Below, in pieces: positions 8,292 to 16,534 of a stretch of DNA of 64,000 bases. The stretch lies in the NCBI GenBank assembly GCA_026706025.1, contig JAPOZO010000035.1, positions 39,606 to 103,605 of the forward strand, given 5' to 3'. Each line of letters begins with the position of its first letter. Position 1 is the stretch's first letter. The notes under the pieces are model-generated. The model had not been told where the DNA came from, did no database searches, and worked only from the letters and a program-made list of their open reading frames with translations. This DNA is from Candidatus Poribacteria bacterium. Lineage in GTDB: Bacteria > Poribacteria > WGA-4E > WGA-3G. The position numbers were made by a program, and so were the translations under genes.

Positions 8292-10268
8292 TCACTCTTC
8301 AGTCTTTTCGGCATCCCCTTTCAACTTTTTAAGGCTGCGCTGGACGTTCTGGTTGTACTGGTTATTCGCGAGGAAACCTTCCCAAAGGGCGATTGCATCG
8401 TCATTATAGCCTTGTGACACATAATAATCCCCAAGGGCGATGACTGCAATATCAGAGTGTGGATTTTTCTCAATTGCCGCTTTGAATTCGGCAACGGCGG
8501 TTTCGGCATCTCCATTGAGAAGTGCCAGTTCACCTCTACCGTAAGGGACCAACGCGTGTTCTGGGTATTCCGCCGCGAGTTCGTCTATAATCTTTTGCGC
8601 GTCTTCCGGTTTCTTGAGTTGGTAAGTTGCGCGTGCCGAAAGGATCGTTGCATAGACGATCTGGTTGCGAAGTTCTCGCTTTTCGGCTTCAATTTCTGAT
8701 TTATCAAACAACCGTTTTGCTATTCGAGCGGCAGCTTTATACCTCGCACGGGCTTGGACGTAATTTCCGTACTTATAGGTGAGATCACCGAGCGTTTTCG
8801 CACCGATGTACGAATCCCCTTTCTGATCGACAAGGTCTTGGAAGACTGCAGCGGTTTTCCGATCCTTCAACCGATAGTGGAGTACTTCGGCAAGACTTTG
8901 CAACGCGTCTGTATTCTGCGTGTTCGCGGCAATAGAACGTTCGAGAACCTCTCGTTCCTTCTCAGGTTCGCCTAATTTTTTGTGTGCCAGCGAGATTAGC
9001 CAGTAAATCTCAGAATCTTTACTCCGACTCATTCCGATGACAGAATTATAGGTTTCTATCGCGTTTTCATATGCTTCGGAAGTATAGTGATTTCGACCGG
9101 TGTTAATAACAGCATCAACGACATTCCCATCTCGACTTGCGGCTTTTCTGAGTACCTCTTTCGCGCGTTGATGCATCCCGACCTTTCGGTAACAAATCGA
9201 GAGTTTGAGGTAGGTGTACGGATCGATTTTCACTTTTTCGGCTTCCGCGCGCGCAATCGCGTCAAAGTATAACGCGCCCGCATCACGATAACTTTCATCG
9301 CCGTAGAAGAAGTTAGCAATCATGAGTTCAGCATCGTGGTAACTGCCTTGGTCATCGCCTGCGATACCGCCCTGTCCACCAAAGTTCCGCATAACCTCTG
9401 CGGCACCGATCCCAAATCCAGAGTCGGGGATTTCGACGTTGGTATTGCCCATTGCTGGACTTCTCTCAACGCCGCCGCGCGGGCGATCGCGTTCACGTCG
9501 GGCTTCAGACTGTGCCAACGCTCTTCCCTGCTGCGTTGCCAGCGGGTCGTCGGGTTCTGGGATAGTGGCGTTGAAGTCTCTGAGTTCTTGCTTCGCCTTT
9601 TCGACCGAATCTTCAGCACCTTCTACCTTTCCATATCTCTTAACGAGTAATTGGTTGGTGCGTTTCGCTTCCTCTTCGTCATCGAGGTGTTGGCGTTGAA
9701 TGCGTGCCTTATTCTCAAGTGCCAGTGCTGCTCGCTTGCTTCTCGGATTGCGATTCGCGAAACTATCAAAAGCCTCTGCCGCCTGCTCAAAGTTCTTGCT
9801 TTCCTCAAAACTTTTCGCCAACATTAGATGCGCATTGTGGCTTAATTCCAATTGTGGGAAATTATTAACGATTGCGTCAAATTGCGTTTGTGAGGCTTTA
9901 TAATCCTTTTCTCTGTAATAGTACATGCCAAGTTCATAGTACGCTTCGGCGGCTTCGTCACTTTTGGGTGCAGCAGCGATAACTGCTTCGTAGGCTTTGA
10001 TACCTTCTGCTGGTCGGTTCATCTGTTTAATTGACAGTTTACCTATAGCGAGTTGTGCTTGAAGTGCTTCCGGTGTGCCGGGTTGGGTATCTACAATACT
10101 TTGGTAAGCCTCAATCGCACCATAGTAATCTTTGTTTTCTGCCAGTGTTTCTGCCTTGCTTAAGGCACTTCCAGGTAAGCATCCGATTTGCGATGCTGCT
10201 ACCAATATAACAGCAGTAAATGCGAAACACTTCATACTTTTAACAGCGAGTTGTGCCAGAAATTTCAC
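8292..10268 (-). CDS. TPR-repeat outer-membrane or periplasmic lipoprotein
   Basis: The 658-residue protein begins with a lipoprotein signal: a basic start, a hydrophobic stretch (residues 14-28) and a lipobox-like SQIGC, with Cys near residue 30. The rest is mostly tetratricopeptide repeats. The N-terminal third (residues 30-230, AYQSIVDTQPGTPEAL, YYELGMYYYREKDY) resembles BamD/YbgF-type TPRs. A low-complexity linker rich in Arg, Pro and Gly (about 235-300) is followed by further TPRs to the C terminus. Such proteins scaffold envelope complexes; the partner is unknown. It is transcribed alone and its stop codon immediately follows the omega-RNA-like element on the opposite strand. Confidence 0.8.
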   Translation of the reverse strand: MKFLAQLAVKSMKCFAFTAVILVAASQIGCLPGSALSKAETLAENKDYYGAIEAYQSIVDTQPGTPEALQAQLAIGKLSIKQMNRPAEGIKAYEAVIAAAPKSDEAAEAYYELGMYYYREKDYKASQTQFDAIVNNFPQLELSHNAHLMLAKSFEESKNFEQAAEAFDSFANRNPRSKRAALALENKARIQRQHLDDEEEAKRTNQLLVKRYGKVEGAEDSVEKAKQELRDFNATIPEPDDPLATQQGRALAQSEARRERDRPRGGVERSPAMGNTNVEIPDSGFGIGAAEVMRNFGGQGGIAGDDQGSYHDAELMIANFFYGDESYRDAGALYFDAIARAEAEKVKIDPYTYLKLSICYRKVGMHQRAKEVLRKAASRDGNVVDAVINTGRNHYTSEAYENAIETYNSVIGMSRSKDSEIYWLISLAHKKLGEPEKEREVLERSIAANTQNTDALQSLAEVLHYRLKDRKTAAVFQDLVDQKGDSYIGAKTLGDLTYKYGNYVQARARYKAAARIAKRLFDKSEIEAEKRELRNQIVYATILSARATYQLKKPEDAQKIIDELAAEYPEHALVPYGRGELALLNGDAETAVAEFKAAIEKNPHSDIAVIALGDYYVSQGYNDDAIALWEGFLANNQYNQNVQRSLKKLKGDAEKTEE

Positions 10269-10378
10269 GGTTTTTCTCCTTTCTTCATAGCCAATCCATC
10301 GGAGTAGGCAACCCTACTTTAACCCAAGTTGTTACTTACAAGATTTTAGACAAACGTACACCATTTTGATTGGAAATG

Positions 10379-10400
10379 CCAGAATTTTCTCTAATTCTGG
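10379..10400. terminator. Hairpin between the Gfo/Idh and TPR genes
   Basis: CCAGAATT (10379-10386) pairs with AATTCTGG (10393-10400) around a 6-nt loop, about 65 nt past the stop of the Gfo/Idh gene at 10465. T-rich sequence follows on both strands but no long U tract, so termination efficiency is uncertain. About 60 nt further, at 10318-10335, a TAACCCAAGTTG motif resembles the terminal repeat of the element at 41917. Confidence 0.4.
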
Positions 10401-10464
10401 TATTTTATGGTGTCCTGCTCTCTAATTCTTGCTTATTTCATAAAACGTGGCAACTTAGATTACT

Positions 10465-11601
10465 TTAGTAGTACGATTTGGACGCGCTTTCATCAATTAG
10501 TGCTAAAACTTCTTGCCGGGTGTACCCTTCTTTTTCGATGAGTTCGTCGCAATCTACTCTATTTTTCGCGTCGGGCCCCCTACCCGCTTCAAGGATTGAA
10601 TTTGTCAACCAACTGGTGCGTACGCCGTTGATGCCGGAGGTATAGTTTGCCTCGTAGTTGCCTTTCACTAAGCCAACGAGTTGATCGACTTTGTTGCGCG
10701 GGTATCCTTCGGGGCGCGGGTAAGCAAGAGGTTCTGCTTCGCCGTCTTTGGGTGTGTACCGAATCCCGTTTTTGATTTCAATCGTGCCTTCGTCACCTTC
10801 AAGAATTACCCATTCTTCAAACCCGACGCGTGTGTTACCGAGGATGGTGATTGTCCCTTCAGCACCATTATCTAAGGTTACATCGGAATAGGAATTAATT
10901 TCGACGAACTTCGGGACGAGGTTTCCGTCGTCGTCCTCAAACTTCATGTCGGTTGTTCCGTAGACTTCACTCGGCAATGCCCCGGTCATCCACAGGAATA
11001 TATCTTGGAGATGGCTACCAGAGTCGTTAGGTTGACCACCACCGGAGAAGCGGGGATCCCCTCGCCATCCACCTGCTCCCCACCGTTGTGCCATGTAAAC
11101 CTCAAACTTCTGTAGATTTCCGATGCGTCCTTCAGCGATTGCACGCCTACCTGCCATATAGGTATCTTCATAATGGCGTTGATACCCGCCAACAAGGTGT
11201 AGCCCACTGCCCATCGCAATTTTGGTAATGGAGATCGCATCGCCGACGATGTTCGCCATCGGTTTTTCGACGATGACATGACAACCCGCGCGGAGTGCGT
11301 ATTTGACATGAATATCGTGCAGGGAGTGCGGTGAGAAAACGCCGACAATATCCAGATCTTCGTGATTAAGCATCTCAATGAATTCATGTTCACCGAGGTA
11401 CCGGTTAAGACTATTCGCTTTGTAGCCATCAACCCGTTCTTGGAGGGCATTCTCTAAAGCGTCTAAACTGCCTTCATGTGTATCGGCTGCGGCGACAACT
11501 TCTGCATCAGGGTGTGTTGCGAAACCGAGTGTGTTACCACGTCCTGCGCCACCGGGGCCAATCACGCCGACTCTTAAAGTATCATTCTTGCTGGTTCCCA
11601 T
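10465..11601 (-). CDS. Gfo/Idh/MocA family oxidoreductase
   Basis: The 378-residue protein has an N-terminal Rossmann NAD(P)-binding domain (VGVIGPGGAGRGNT at residues 12-25) and the EKPMA motif (VEKPMANIVGDA, near residue 115), whose lysine is part of the catalytic signature of the family. The C-terminal alpha/beta dimerisation domain contains GGWRGDPRFSGGGQPNDSGSH, with conserved Gly, Asp and His. Members oxidise sugars, inositols or amino sugars using a nicotinamide cofactor; the substrate cannot be told here. It is monocistronic, with repeated GTTACC-containing palindromes just upstream that may be operators. Confidence 0.88.
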   Translation of the reverse strand: MGTSKNDTLRVGVIGPGGAGRGNTLGFATHPDAEVVAAADTHEGSLDALENALQERVDGYKANSLNRYLGEHEFIEMLNHEDLDIVGVFSPHSLHDIHVKYALRAGCHVIVEKPMANIVGDAISITKIAMGSGLHLVGGYQRHYEDTYMAGRRAIAEGRIGNLQKFEVYMAQRWGAGGWRGDPRFSGGGQPNDSGSHLQDIFLWMTGALPSEVYGTTDMKFEDDDGNLVPKFVEINSYSDVTLDNGAEGTITILGNTRVGFEEWVILEGDEGTIEIKNGIRYTPKDGEAEPLAYPRPEGYPRNKVDQLVGLVKGNYEANYTSGINGVRTSWLTNSILEAGRGPDAKNRVDCDELIEKEGYTRQEVLALIDESASKSYY

Positions 11602-11648
11602 GATTCTAACATCTCCGAATTGTATGTGTCAAGAGAAATTTTGTGCTA

Positions 11649-11694
11649 AAAAAGTTACCAATCTTCTTAAAAAGTTACCAAATGGTAACTTTTT
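11649..11694. promoter_or_regulatory. GTTACC palindrome cluster upstream of the Gfo/Idh gene
   Basis: AAAAAGTTACCA (11669-11680) and TGGTAACTTTTT (11683-11694) form a 12-bp-arm palindrome with a 2-nt centre. A further half site, AAAAGTTACCA, begins at 11650. The cluster lies 50-95 nt upstream of the Gfo/Idh start. A repeated half site plus a perfect palindrome suits a dimeric repressor operator. A hairpin with T tracts on both sides is the alternative reading, acting as a bidirectional terminator. Confidence 0.45.
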
Positions 11695-11778
11695 TCGTTT
11701 TTTGGTGATTTTCCAAATATGGTTGAGAACATAGTCACTGTATGGGTTCGTAAGCGTTTTTCTCTGATGTTTCGCTGT

Positions 11779-11808
11779 AAAAAAATGTTACCACGGCAAC
11801 GGTAACTG
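11779..11808 (-). terminator. Rho-independent terminator of the sdh operon
   Basis: On the minus strand, immediately after the sdhB stop codon, GTTACC (from 11806) pairs with GGTAAC (from 11792) around an 8-nt loop, followed by A and seven T residues (11785-11779). This is a standard intrinsic terminator layout. Confidence 0.65.
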
Positions 11809-12549
11809 TCAACGGCTAAAGACGCGGAAGAGTTTTTTGATTGGATCGTAGAACTCGTCAACCACGCGTTCTTTGAGAGGGATGATGGCGTTATCCGTAA
11901 TTGTGATATGCTCTGGACATACCTTTGTGCAACACTTTGTGATATTGCAGTACCCGATGCCGTCTGAATCCTTCAGTTCTTCCAACCGGTTTTCGGTGTC
12001 GATCGGGTGCATCTCCAAAGATGCAGCATAAACAAAGAATCTCGGTCCAATGAATTCGTCGTGAAGATCGTGTTCGCGAAGGACATGGCAGACATCTTGG
12101 CAGAGGAAACACTCAATGCACTTCCGAAATTCTTGGACATGGTCGATATCTTCCTGTTCCATCCGCCAAGTACCGTCTTCAGCATCGGGTGGACGTGGCG
12201 TAAAAGGTTTCATCTTCTCTTTGACTTTGAAGTTCCACGACACGTCTGTAACGAGGTCTTTGATGAGTGGGAAGGCGCGCATAGGTTCAACTGTAACGGG
12301 TTCGTCGAGCGATAGGTCATTGAGACGTGTCATGCACATCAATTTCGGTTGCCCGTTGACTTCGGCGGAACAGGAGCCACATTTCCCCGCCTTGCAGTTC
12401 CATCGGACAGCCATATCGTTTGCCTGTTCGGCTTGGATACGGTGGACAGCGTCTAAAACCACCATGCCTTCGGAGACCTCGGTATCGTAATCGACAAATT
12501 CGGCTCCATCTGCATTGCCGCGCCAAATTCTAAAAGTTGCTTTCGCCAT
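11809..12549 (-). CDS. sdhB: Succinate dehydrogenase/fumarate reductase iron-sulfur subunit
   Basis: The 246-residue protein has an N-terminal ferredoxin fold with the 2Fe-2S ligands CKAGKCGSC and a later Cys (near residues 51-74), then the 4Fe-4S motif CIECFLCQDVC and the 3Fe-4S region CNITKCCTKVCPEH. It carries electrons from the flavoprotein to the membrane quinone site. It is the third gene of the operon after the anchor and the flavoprotein, separated from the latter by about 210 nt that contain no gene. Motif spacing is intact. Confidence 0.93.
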   Translation of the reverse strand: MAKATFRIWRGNADGAEFVDYDTEVSEGMVVLDAVHRIQAEQANDMAVRWNCKAGKCGSCSAEVNGQPKLMCMTRLNDLSLDEPVTVEPMRAFPLIKDLVTDVSWNFKVKEKMKPFTPRPPDAEDGTWRMEQEDIDHVQEFRKCIECFLCQDVCHVLREHDLHDEFIGPRFFVYAASLEMHPIDTENRLEELKDSDGIGYCNITKCCTKVCPEHITITDNAIIPLKERVVDEFYDPIKKLFRVFSR

Positions 12550-12760
12550 TTTTTTAATTTTCCTTGCGGTTCGGTCAAGTCAGTTTGATGAATGAAGTGC
12601 CTCTCCGTAGATCCGCCCTCCACTACGTTACGGGCTACGGCTTCTAATTTTACCCAAGACAACAGCCTGCAACAACGGCGCAGGCGGATATGAGCAGAAC
12701 CCTTTGATAAACAAAACACCTGATTTAACGCCTTGCGACGCCTTGCGAATAATTAAAATG

Positions 12761-14593
12761 CTATCCCACCTCGTCTATGATTTCTTGCAGATCGGCTTGG
12801 AGTTCATCAACCGGTTGTCGGTAGATATCCATTGTGCCATCATCTGTTTTTTTGATGATCGTGTTATATTTGCCTGCACCCGGTTCCTCTTTCTCTGGAT
12901 GATCGTCTCGTGAATGTGCCCCGATGCTTGCCCTGCGTTCTAATGCTGCAAGCGCAATCGCCTCGGAAACCGTGAGTAGGCAGTCAAGATCAAGCGCAGT
13001 ATGCCACCCAGCATTGTATTCTCGATTGCCGATAGCGTGGACGATCTCCGCTTTTTCGCGTAGGTCTTGGATCTCCGCCAAGGCTTGTGTGAGACTTTCT
13101 TGGCTTCGGGCAATTCCTACGAGTTCCTGCATTTTTTCTTGGAGTTGTGCTTGGATGTCGTAGGGACCCATTTGGTTGCCATTGCTATTGTTTGGCGGGT
13201 TCTCGAACGGTTTTAGTGTATGCCCGGCGATTGTATCAATTTCTGCTGCATCAAGTGGAACTGCTTCATTTTCCATTGCAAACCGCGCGGCGTACTCACC
13301 AGCACGCTTGCCGAAGACGAGCAAGTCAGATAAGGAATTACCGCCAAGTCTGTTCGCACCGTGTAAACCCGCAGCGCATTCGCCTGCCGCGAAAAGTCCT
13401 GGAACCGCTGTCATCTGTGAGTCTGCATCGACGCGGATACCGCCCATGATGTAGTGCGTCGTCGGACCGACTTCCATCGGTTCTTGTGTGATGTCGATGT
13501 CAGCGAGTTCTTTGAACTGGTGGTACATACTCGGCAGTTTCCTACGGATATGTTCAGGCGCGTTCGGAATTTTTTCCTTAATCCACGCTATATCCAAGAA
13601 GACACCGCCGTGTGGGCTGCCCCTGCCTTCTTGCACTTCCCGAACAATACAGCGGGCAACGTGATCGCGTGTTAAAAGTTCAGGTGGACGGCGCGCTTCT
13701 CGATCACCTTGCGTATACAGCCATCCTTCTTCGGGGTTATCCGCCGTTTGGTTCACATAAAGTTCAGGGATGTCGTCAAACATGAAGCGTCTGCCTTCGC
13801 TGTTTGTAAGGGTACCGCCTTCACCACGGACGCCCTCTGTAACCAAAATACCTCGGACACTGGGGGGCCACACCATACCCGTCGGGTGGAATTGGACGAA
13901 TTCCATGTCAATAAGTTCCGCCCCAGCGTGGTATGCGAGGGAATGTCCATCACCGGTATATTCCCAACTATTGCTTGTAATTTTGTATGCCTTCCCGACA
14001 CCACCTGTTGCCAAGACAACGGCTTTCGCAGCGAAAACTTTGAAACGTCCTTTTTCACGCTCGTAACCGAAAGCACCCGATACCCTGTCCCCTGTTTTCA
14101 GAAGCGAAACGACGGTATTTTCCATGTGCACTTCAATGCCTTGATGGATGCCGTGATCCTGTAAAGCGCGGATCATTTCCAATCCTGTCCGGTCTCCGAC
14201 GTGTGCGAGGCGTGGGTATTGATGTCCACCGAAGTTCCGCTGAAGGATACCACCTTCTTGTGTCCTGTCAAAGAGTGCACCCCATGCTTCAAGTTCACGG
14301 ACGCGGTCAGGGGATTCCTGTGCATGGAGTTCTGCCATGCGTGCGTTGGAGAGATATTGTCCACCGCGCATGGTGTCGGCAAAGTGGACGCGCCAGCTGT
14401 CTCTTTCATCAACATTCGCCAAAGCAGCAGCGACTCCGCCTTCTGCCATGACAGTGTGTGCTTTACCAAGCAGAGATTTGCACACAAGTCCTACTTTAAG
14501 GTCGCCTACAGCGGCTTCAATGGCAGCGCGAAGTCCCGCGCCACCTGCTCCGATTATTAATACATCATATTCATGCGTTTCGTAAGATGCCAC
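12761..14593 (-). CDS. sdhA: Succinate dehydrogenase/fumarate reductase flavoprotein subunit
   Basis: The 610-residue protein has the FAD dinucleotide-binding fold (VLIIGAGGAGLRAAIEA, residues 11-27) and KAHTVMAEGG at 44-53, where His46 aligns with the histidine that binds FAD covalently in SdhA/FrdA. The capping and active-site region includes HPTGM and a conserved Arg-rich segment (RREARRPPELLTRD). It oxidises succinate, or reduces fumarate, on the cytoplasmic face. The C-terminal helical domain is present (REYNAGWHTALDLD). Direction of the reaction in vivo cannot be read from sequence. Confidence 0.93.
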   Translation of the reverse strand: MASYETHEYDVLIIGAGGAGLRAAIEAAVGDLKVGLVCKSLLGKAHTVMAEGGVAAALANVDERDSWRVHFADTMRGGQYLSNARMAELHAQESPDRVRELEAWGALFDRTQEGGILQRNFGGHQYPRLAHVGDRTGLEMIRALQDHGIHQGIEVHMENTVVSLLKTGDRVSGAFGYEREKGRFKVFAAKAVVLATGGVGKAYKITSNSWEYTGDGHSLAYHAGAELIDMEFVQFHPTGMVWPPSVRGILVTEGVRGEGGTLTNSEGRRFMFDDIPELYVNQTADNPEEGWLYTQGDREARRPPELLTRDHVARCIVREVQEGRGSPHGGVFLDIAWIKEKIPNAPEHIRRKLPSMYHQFKELADIDITQEPMEVGPTTHYIMGGIRVDADSQMTAVPGLFAAGECAAGLHGANRLGGNSLSDLLVFGKRAGEYAARFAMENEAVPLDAAEIDTIAGHTLKPFENPPNNSNGNQMGPYDIQAQLQEKMQELVGIARSQESLTQALAEIQDLREKAEIVHAIGNREYNAGWHTALDLDCLLTVSEAIALAALERRASIGAHSRDDHPEKEEPGAGKYNTIIKKTDDGTMDIYRQPVDELQADLQEIIDEVG

Positions 14594-14631
14594 GTTAATG
14601 TTTCCTCTTTCTTCTCAATTATAAACACTTC

Positions 14632-15450
14632 TTAAAATGTAATCCAGTCCTGACCCACTGCCGGTGCTATAAAGCGGACGTATACATCCGAAAAACCGAC
14701 CCAGCAGAGACTCATCCATGCCCAGAGCATGTGCCGACGATTTAAGCAGCTGACACAATTGTATGCTTGCCGACGGACCGGTGCTTTGGAGAGCAAGTCA
14801 ACAGCACCGCCGACCAAGTGTCGTAAAGAGTGACATCCGAGCGTATAACCGCCTAAAAGGACGACGTTACCTGCCAAAATGATGGTACCTACGCCGATGC
14901 CAAAGGTTGTCCCACCATTACCATCGTCGAACCAAAGTGCTTTCCATACATCGTAAGCGAGAATACCGATAAAGACGATTGCGAGATAAAGGAAATATCT
15001 ATGGATATTCTGTATAATCAATGGAAACGAATGTTCGCCCCTGTAGTTATTACGAGGTTCTGACACTGTGCAAGAGGGTGGGTCTGCCCAAAATGCTTTG
15101 TAATACGCGCCGCGATAGTAGTAGCATGTAAAGCGAAATCCAAGTGGTGCCCACATAATCAGGACTGCCGGGGTAATGAAACCTGGTATCCAAGACGGCA
15201 TCGGACCAAACCAACTGTGGTCAAGACTATGCGCCACCCCTTCAGTACCGAAAAGCACCGGTGAGTAGAGAGGTGATAGGTAGGGGCCGTGAATGAAATG
15301 ATCCCCTTCAAAAACGCGAAAGAGTCCGTAAAGGACGAAGATTCCCAACCCGAGAAATACCGCTAAAGGCTGTAGCCACCACGCGTCTCGGCGTTGGGTT
15401 TGGAACGGACGGGGTTCCATTGTTAACGTGAGTTCTGGATGTTGGGTCAT
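14632..15450 (-). CDS. sdhC: Succinate dehydrogenase membrane anchor, single large subunit type
   Basis: The 272-residue protein has about five hydrophobic segments, at residues 25-45, 88-110, 145-165, 182-205 and 240-260. It is much longer than classical SdhC or SdhD. The gene order (anchor, flavoprotein, iron-sulfur) and anchor length of about 270 match mycobacterial Sdh1-type complexes (Rv0249c-Rv0247c) as I recall them. Several His residues in or near membrane segments could be haem ligands, and a CxxC (NCVSC) lies near residue 234. Only one anchor gene is present. No separate SdhD is seen, and the adjacent upstream region to 15679 has no gene. Confidence 0.8.
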   Translation of the reverse strand: MTQHPELTLTMEPRPFQTQRRDAWWLQPLAVFLGLGIFVLYGLFRVFEGDHFIHGPYLSPLYSPVLFGTEGVAHSLDHSWFGPMPSWIPGFITPAVLIMWAPLGFRFTCYYYRGAYYKAFWADPPSCTVSEPRNNYRGEHSFPLIIQNIHRYFLYLAIVFIGILAYDVWKALWFDDGNGGTTFGIGVGTIILAGNVVLLGGYTLGCHSLRHLVGGAVDLLSKAPVRRQAYNCVSCLNRRHMLWAWMSLCWVGFSDVYVRFIAPAVGQDWITF

Positions 15451-15679
15451 AGACGATTTTTCCTTACATTACATTAAAATTTCTTATCTTAAGAACATTC
15501 GGGAGTCGTGTCATCAATAACTTGTAAAGTTTTTGCTCAGATGCCTCGTACAACAATAGTATATTTATGAAAGATATTTGGATTATTCTGTGCCATTTTT
15601 AGTTTTGTGGGAACAGAAACCTTACCCACCGGACGCAGCGGGGAAACTATGTCTGTCTAAAAATCTCTATGTGAGTGGA

Positions 15680-16372
15680 TCAGTCTTTTTTATTTTCGTT
15701 GCTTCGAGCCGGCGGTGGCGGAAGGTATTTCCAACCGAGGGCTTTATTTTTTTCTGTTTCTGCCACTAAATAGTCATAAAGTTCCTGCATAGAGTTGAAT
15801 TTAGCAGCAAATGCTTCTTTCATCCGATAGCATTCTTCTAAGACAGGATCCATGCGGGTGTCAATTTTTTCTTTCACTTGAATTTCCTCAATAAGTTCTA
15901 TAGGTGTGCAGAGAGTTGTGGGTTGAAATCCAGCTGCGTGACAAACTTCGTTTATCAGCTGCCGTTTGGTTTCATTCACAATGTGCTTATAGTTCCAAGA
16001 AATTAAGTATTCAATGCTGTTCACCGCGGCAACAGCGATATGTTGTGCATCCGGCATCAAGTTTTGTGGGACAGCACCAGCATCTATAAGGTCTTGGGCA
16101 AGCATATTCGCCGCTGGTGACATATCCAATACGGTTAAACCCGCCAACACCTCACGCCTTCGTTGGGCTGCTATTGGATCACCTTCCCTGATTTCACTGA
16201 CAACTATGTTTGAAATAATAAACTCAAAGTTATCGGCATATTCTGTCCACAGTTGTTGCGTTGCTTGTTGCCGGGCGGCCAATGTTACATCGTGGCTTGG
16301 TCTTGCGACTAAATAACTGACCACAGTTGTTTCGACGTAGACTTTTGGTTTGATTATATTATATTGTATCAT
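15680..16372 (-). CDS. PIN-domain toxin fused to its antitoxin-like C-terminal segment
   Basis: Residues 10-160 form a PIN domain: VYVETTVV gives the first acidic residue, VVSEIREGD the second, MPDAQHIAVAA the third, followed by YLISWNYKHI. PIN proteins are Mg-dependent RNases, often VapC-type toxins. Residues 166-230 (MDPVLEECYRMKEAFAAKF, then MQELYDYLVAETEKN) resemble the small separate antitoxin usually encoded directly after such PIN genes. Here both are one frame. An internal GTG at 15877 has GAGGA 7 nt upstream and could still give a free 65-residue antitoxin. A consensus-like promoter overlaps the first ATG, so the 5' end of the active gene is uncertain. Confidence 0.72.
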   Translation of the reverse strand: MIQYNIIKPKVYVETTVVSYLVARPSHDVTLAARQQATQQLWTEYADNFEFIISNIVVSEIREGDPIAAQRRREVLAGLTVLDMSPAANMLAQDLIDAGAVPQNLMPDAQHIAVAAVNSIEYLISWNYKHIVNETKRQLINEVCHAAGFQPTTLCTPIELIEEIQVKEKIDTRMDPVLEECYRMKEAFAAKFNSMQELYDYLVAETEKNKALGWKYLPPPPARSNENKKD

Positions 16373-16391
16373 GCAATGCGGTTTTTGTCAA
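16363..16391 (-). promoter_or_regulatory. Sigma-70-like promoter overlapping the PIN gene start
   Basis: On the minus strand TTGACA (16391-16386) and TACAAT (16368-16363) are 17 nt apart. The presumed ATG (16372-16370) lies inside the spacer, so a transcript from here would start near 16356, inside codon 6, and lack that ATG. Either another promoter serves the gene or this match is fortuitous in AT-rich sequence. Confidence 0.4.
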
Positions 16392-16534
16392 ATTACAGAG
16401 TTGTTCAGTCAGTATTAACGCAGCCTCCACAGCAACACCGTGCAATCATTACTTCCGCTGGCGAGTATCTGCCCAAGTGTTTTCTTCATTACCAACTTTC
16501 CTTTTTGATAAAACGGATCAACAATACCAAACAT

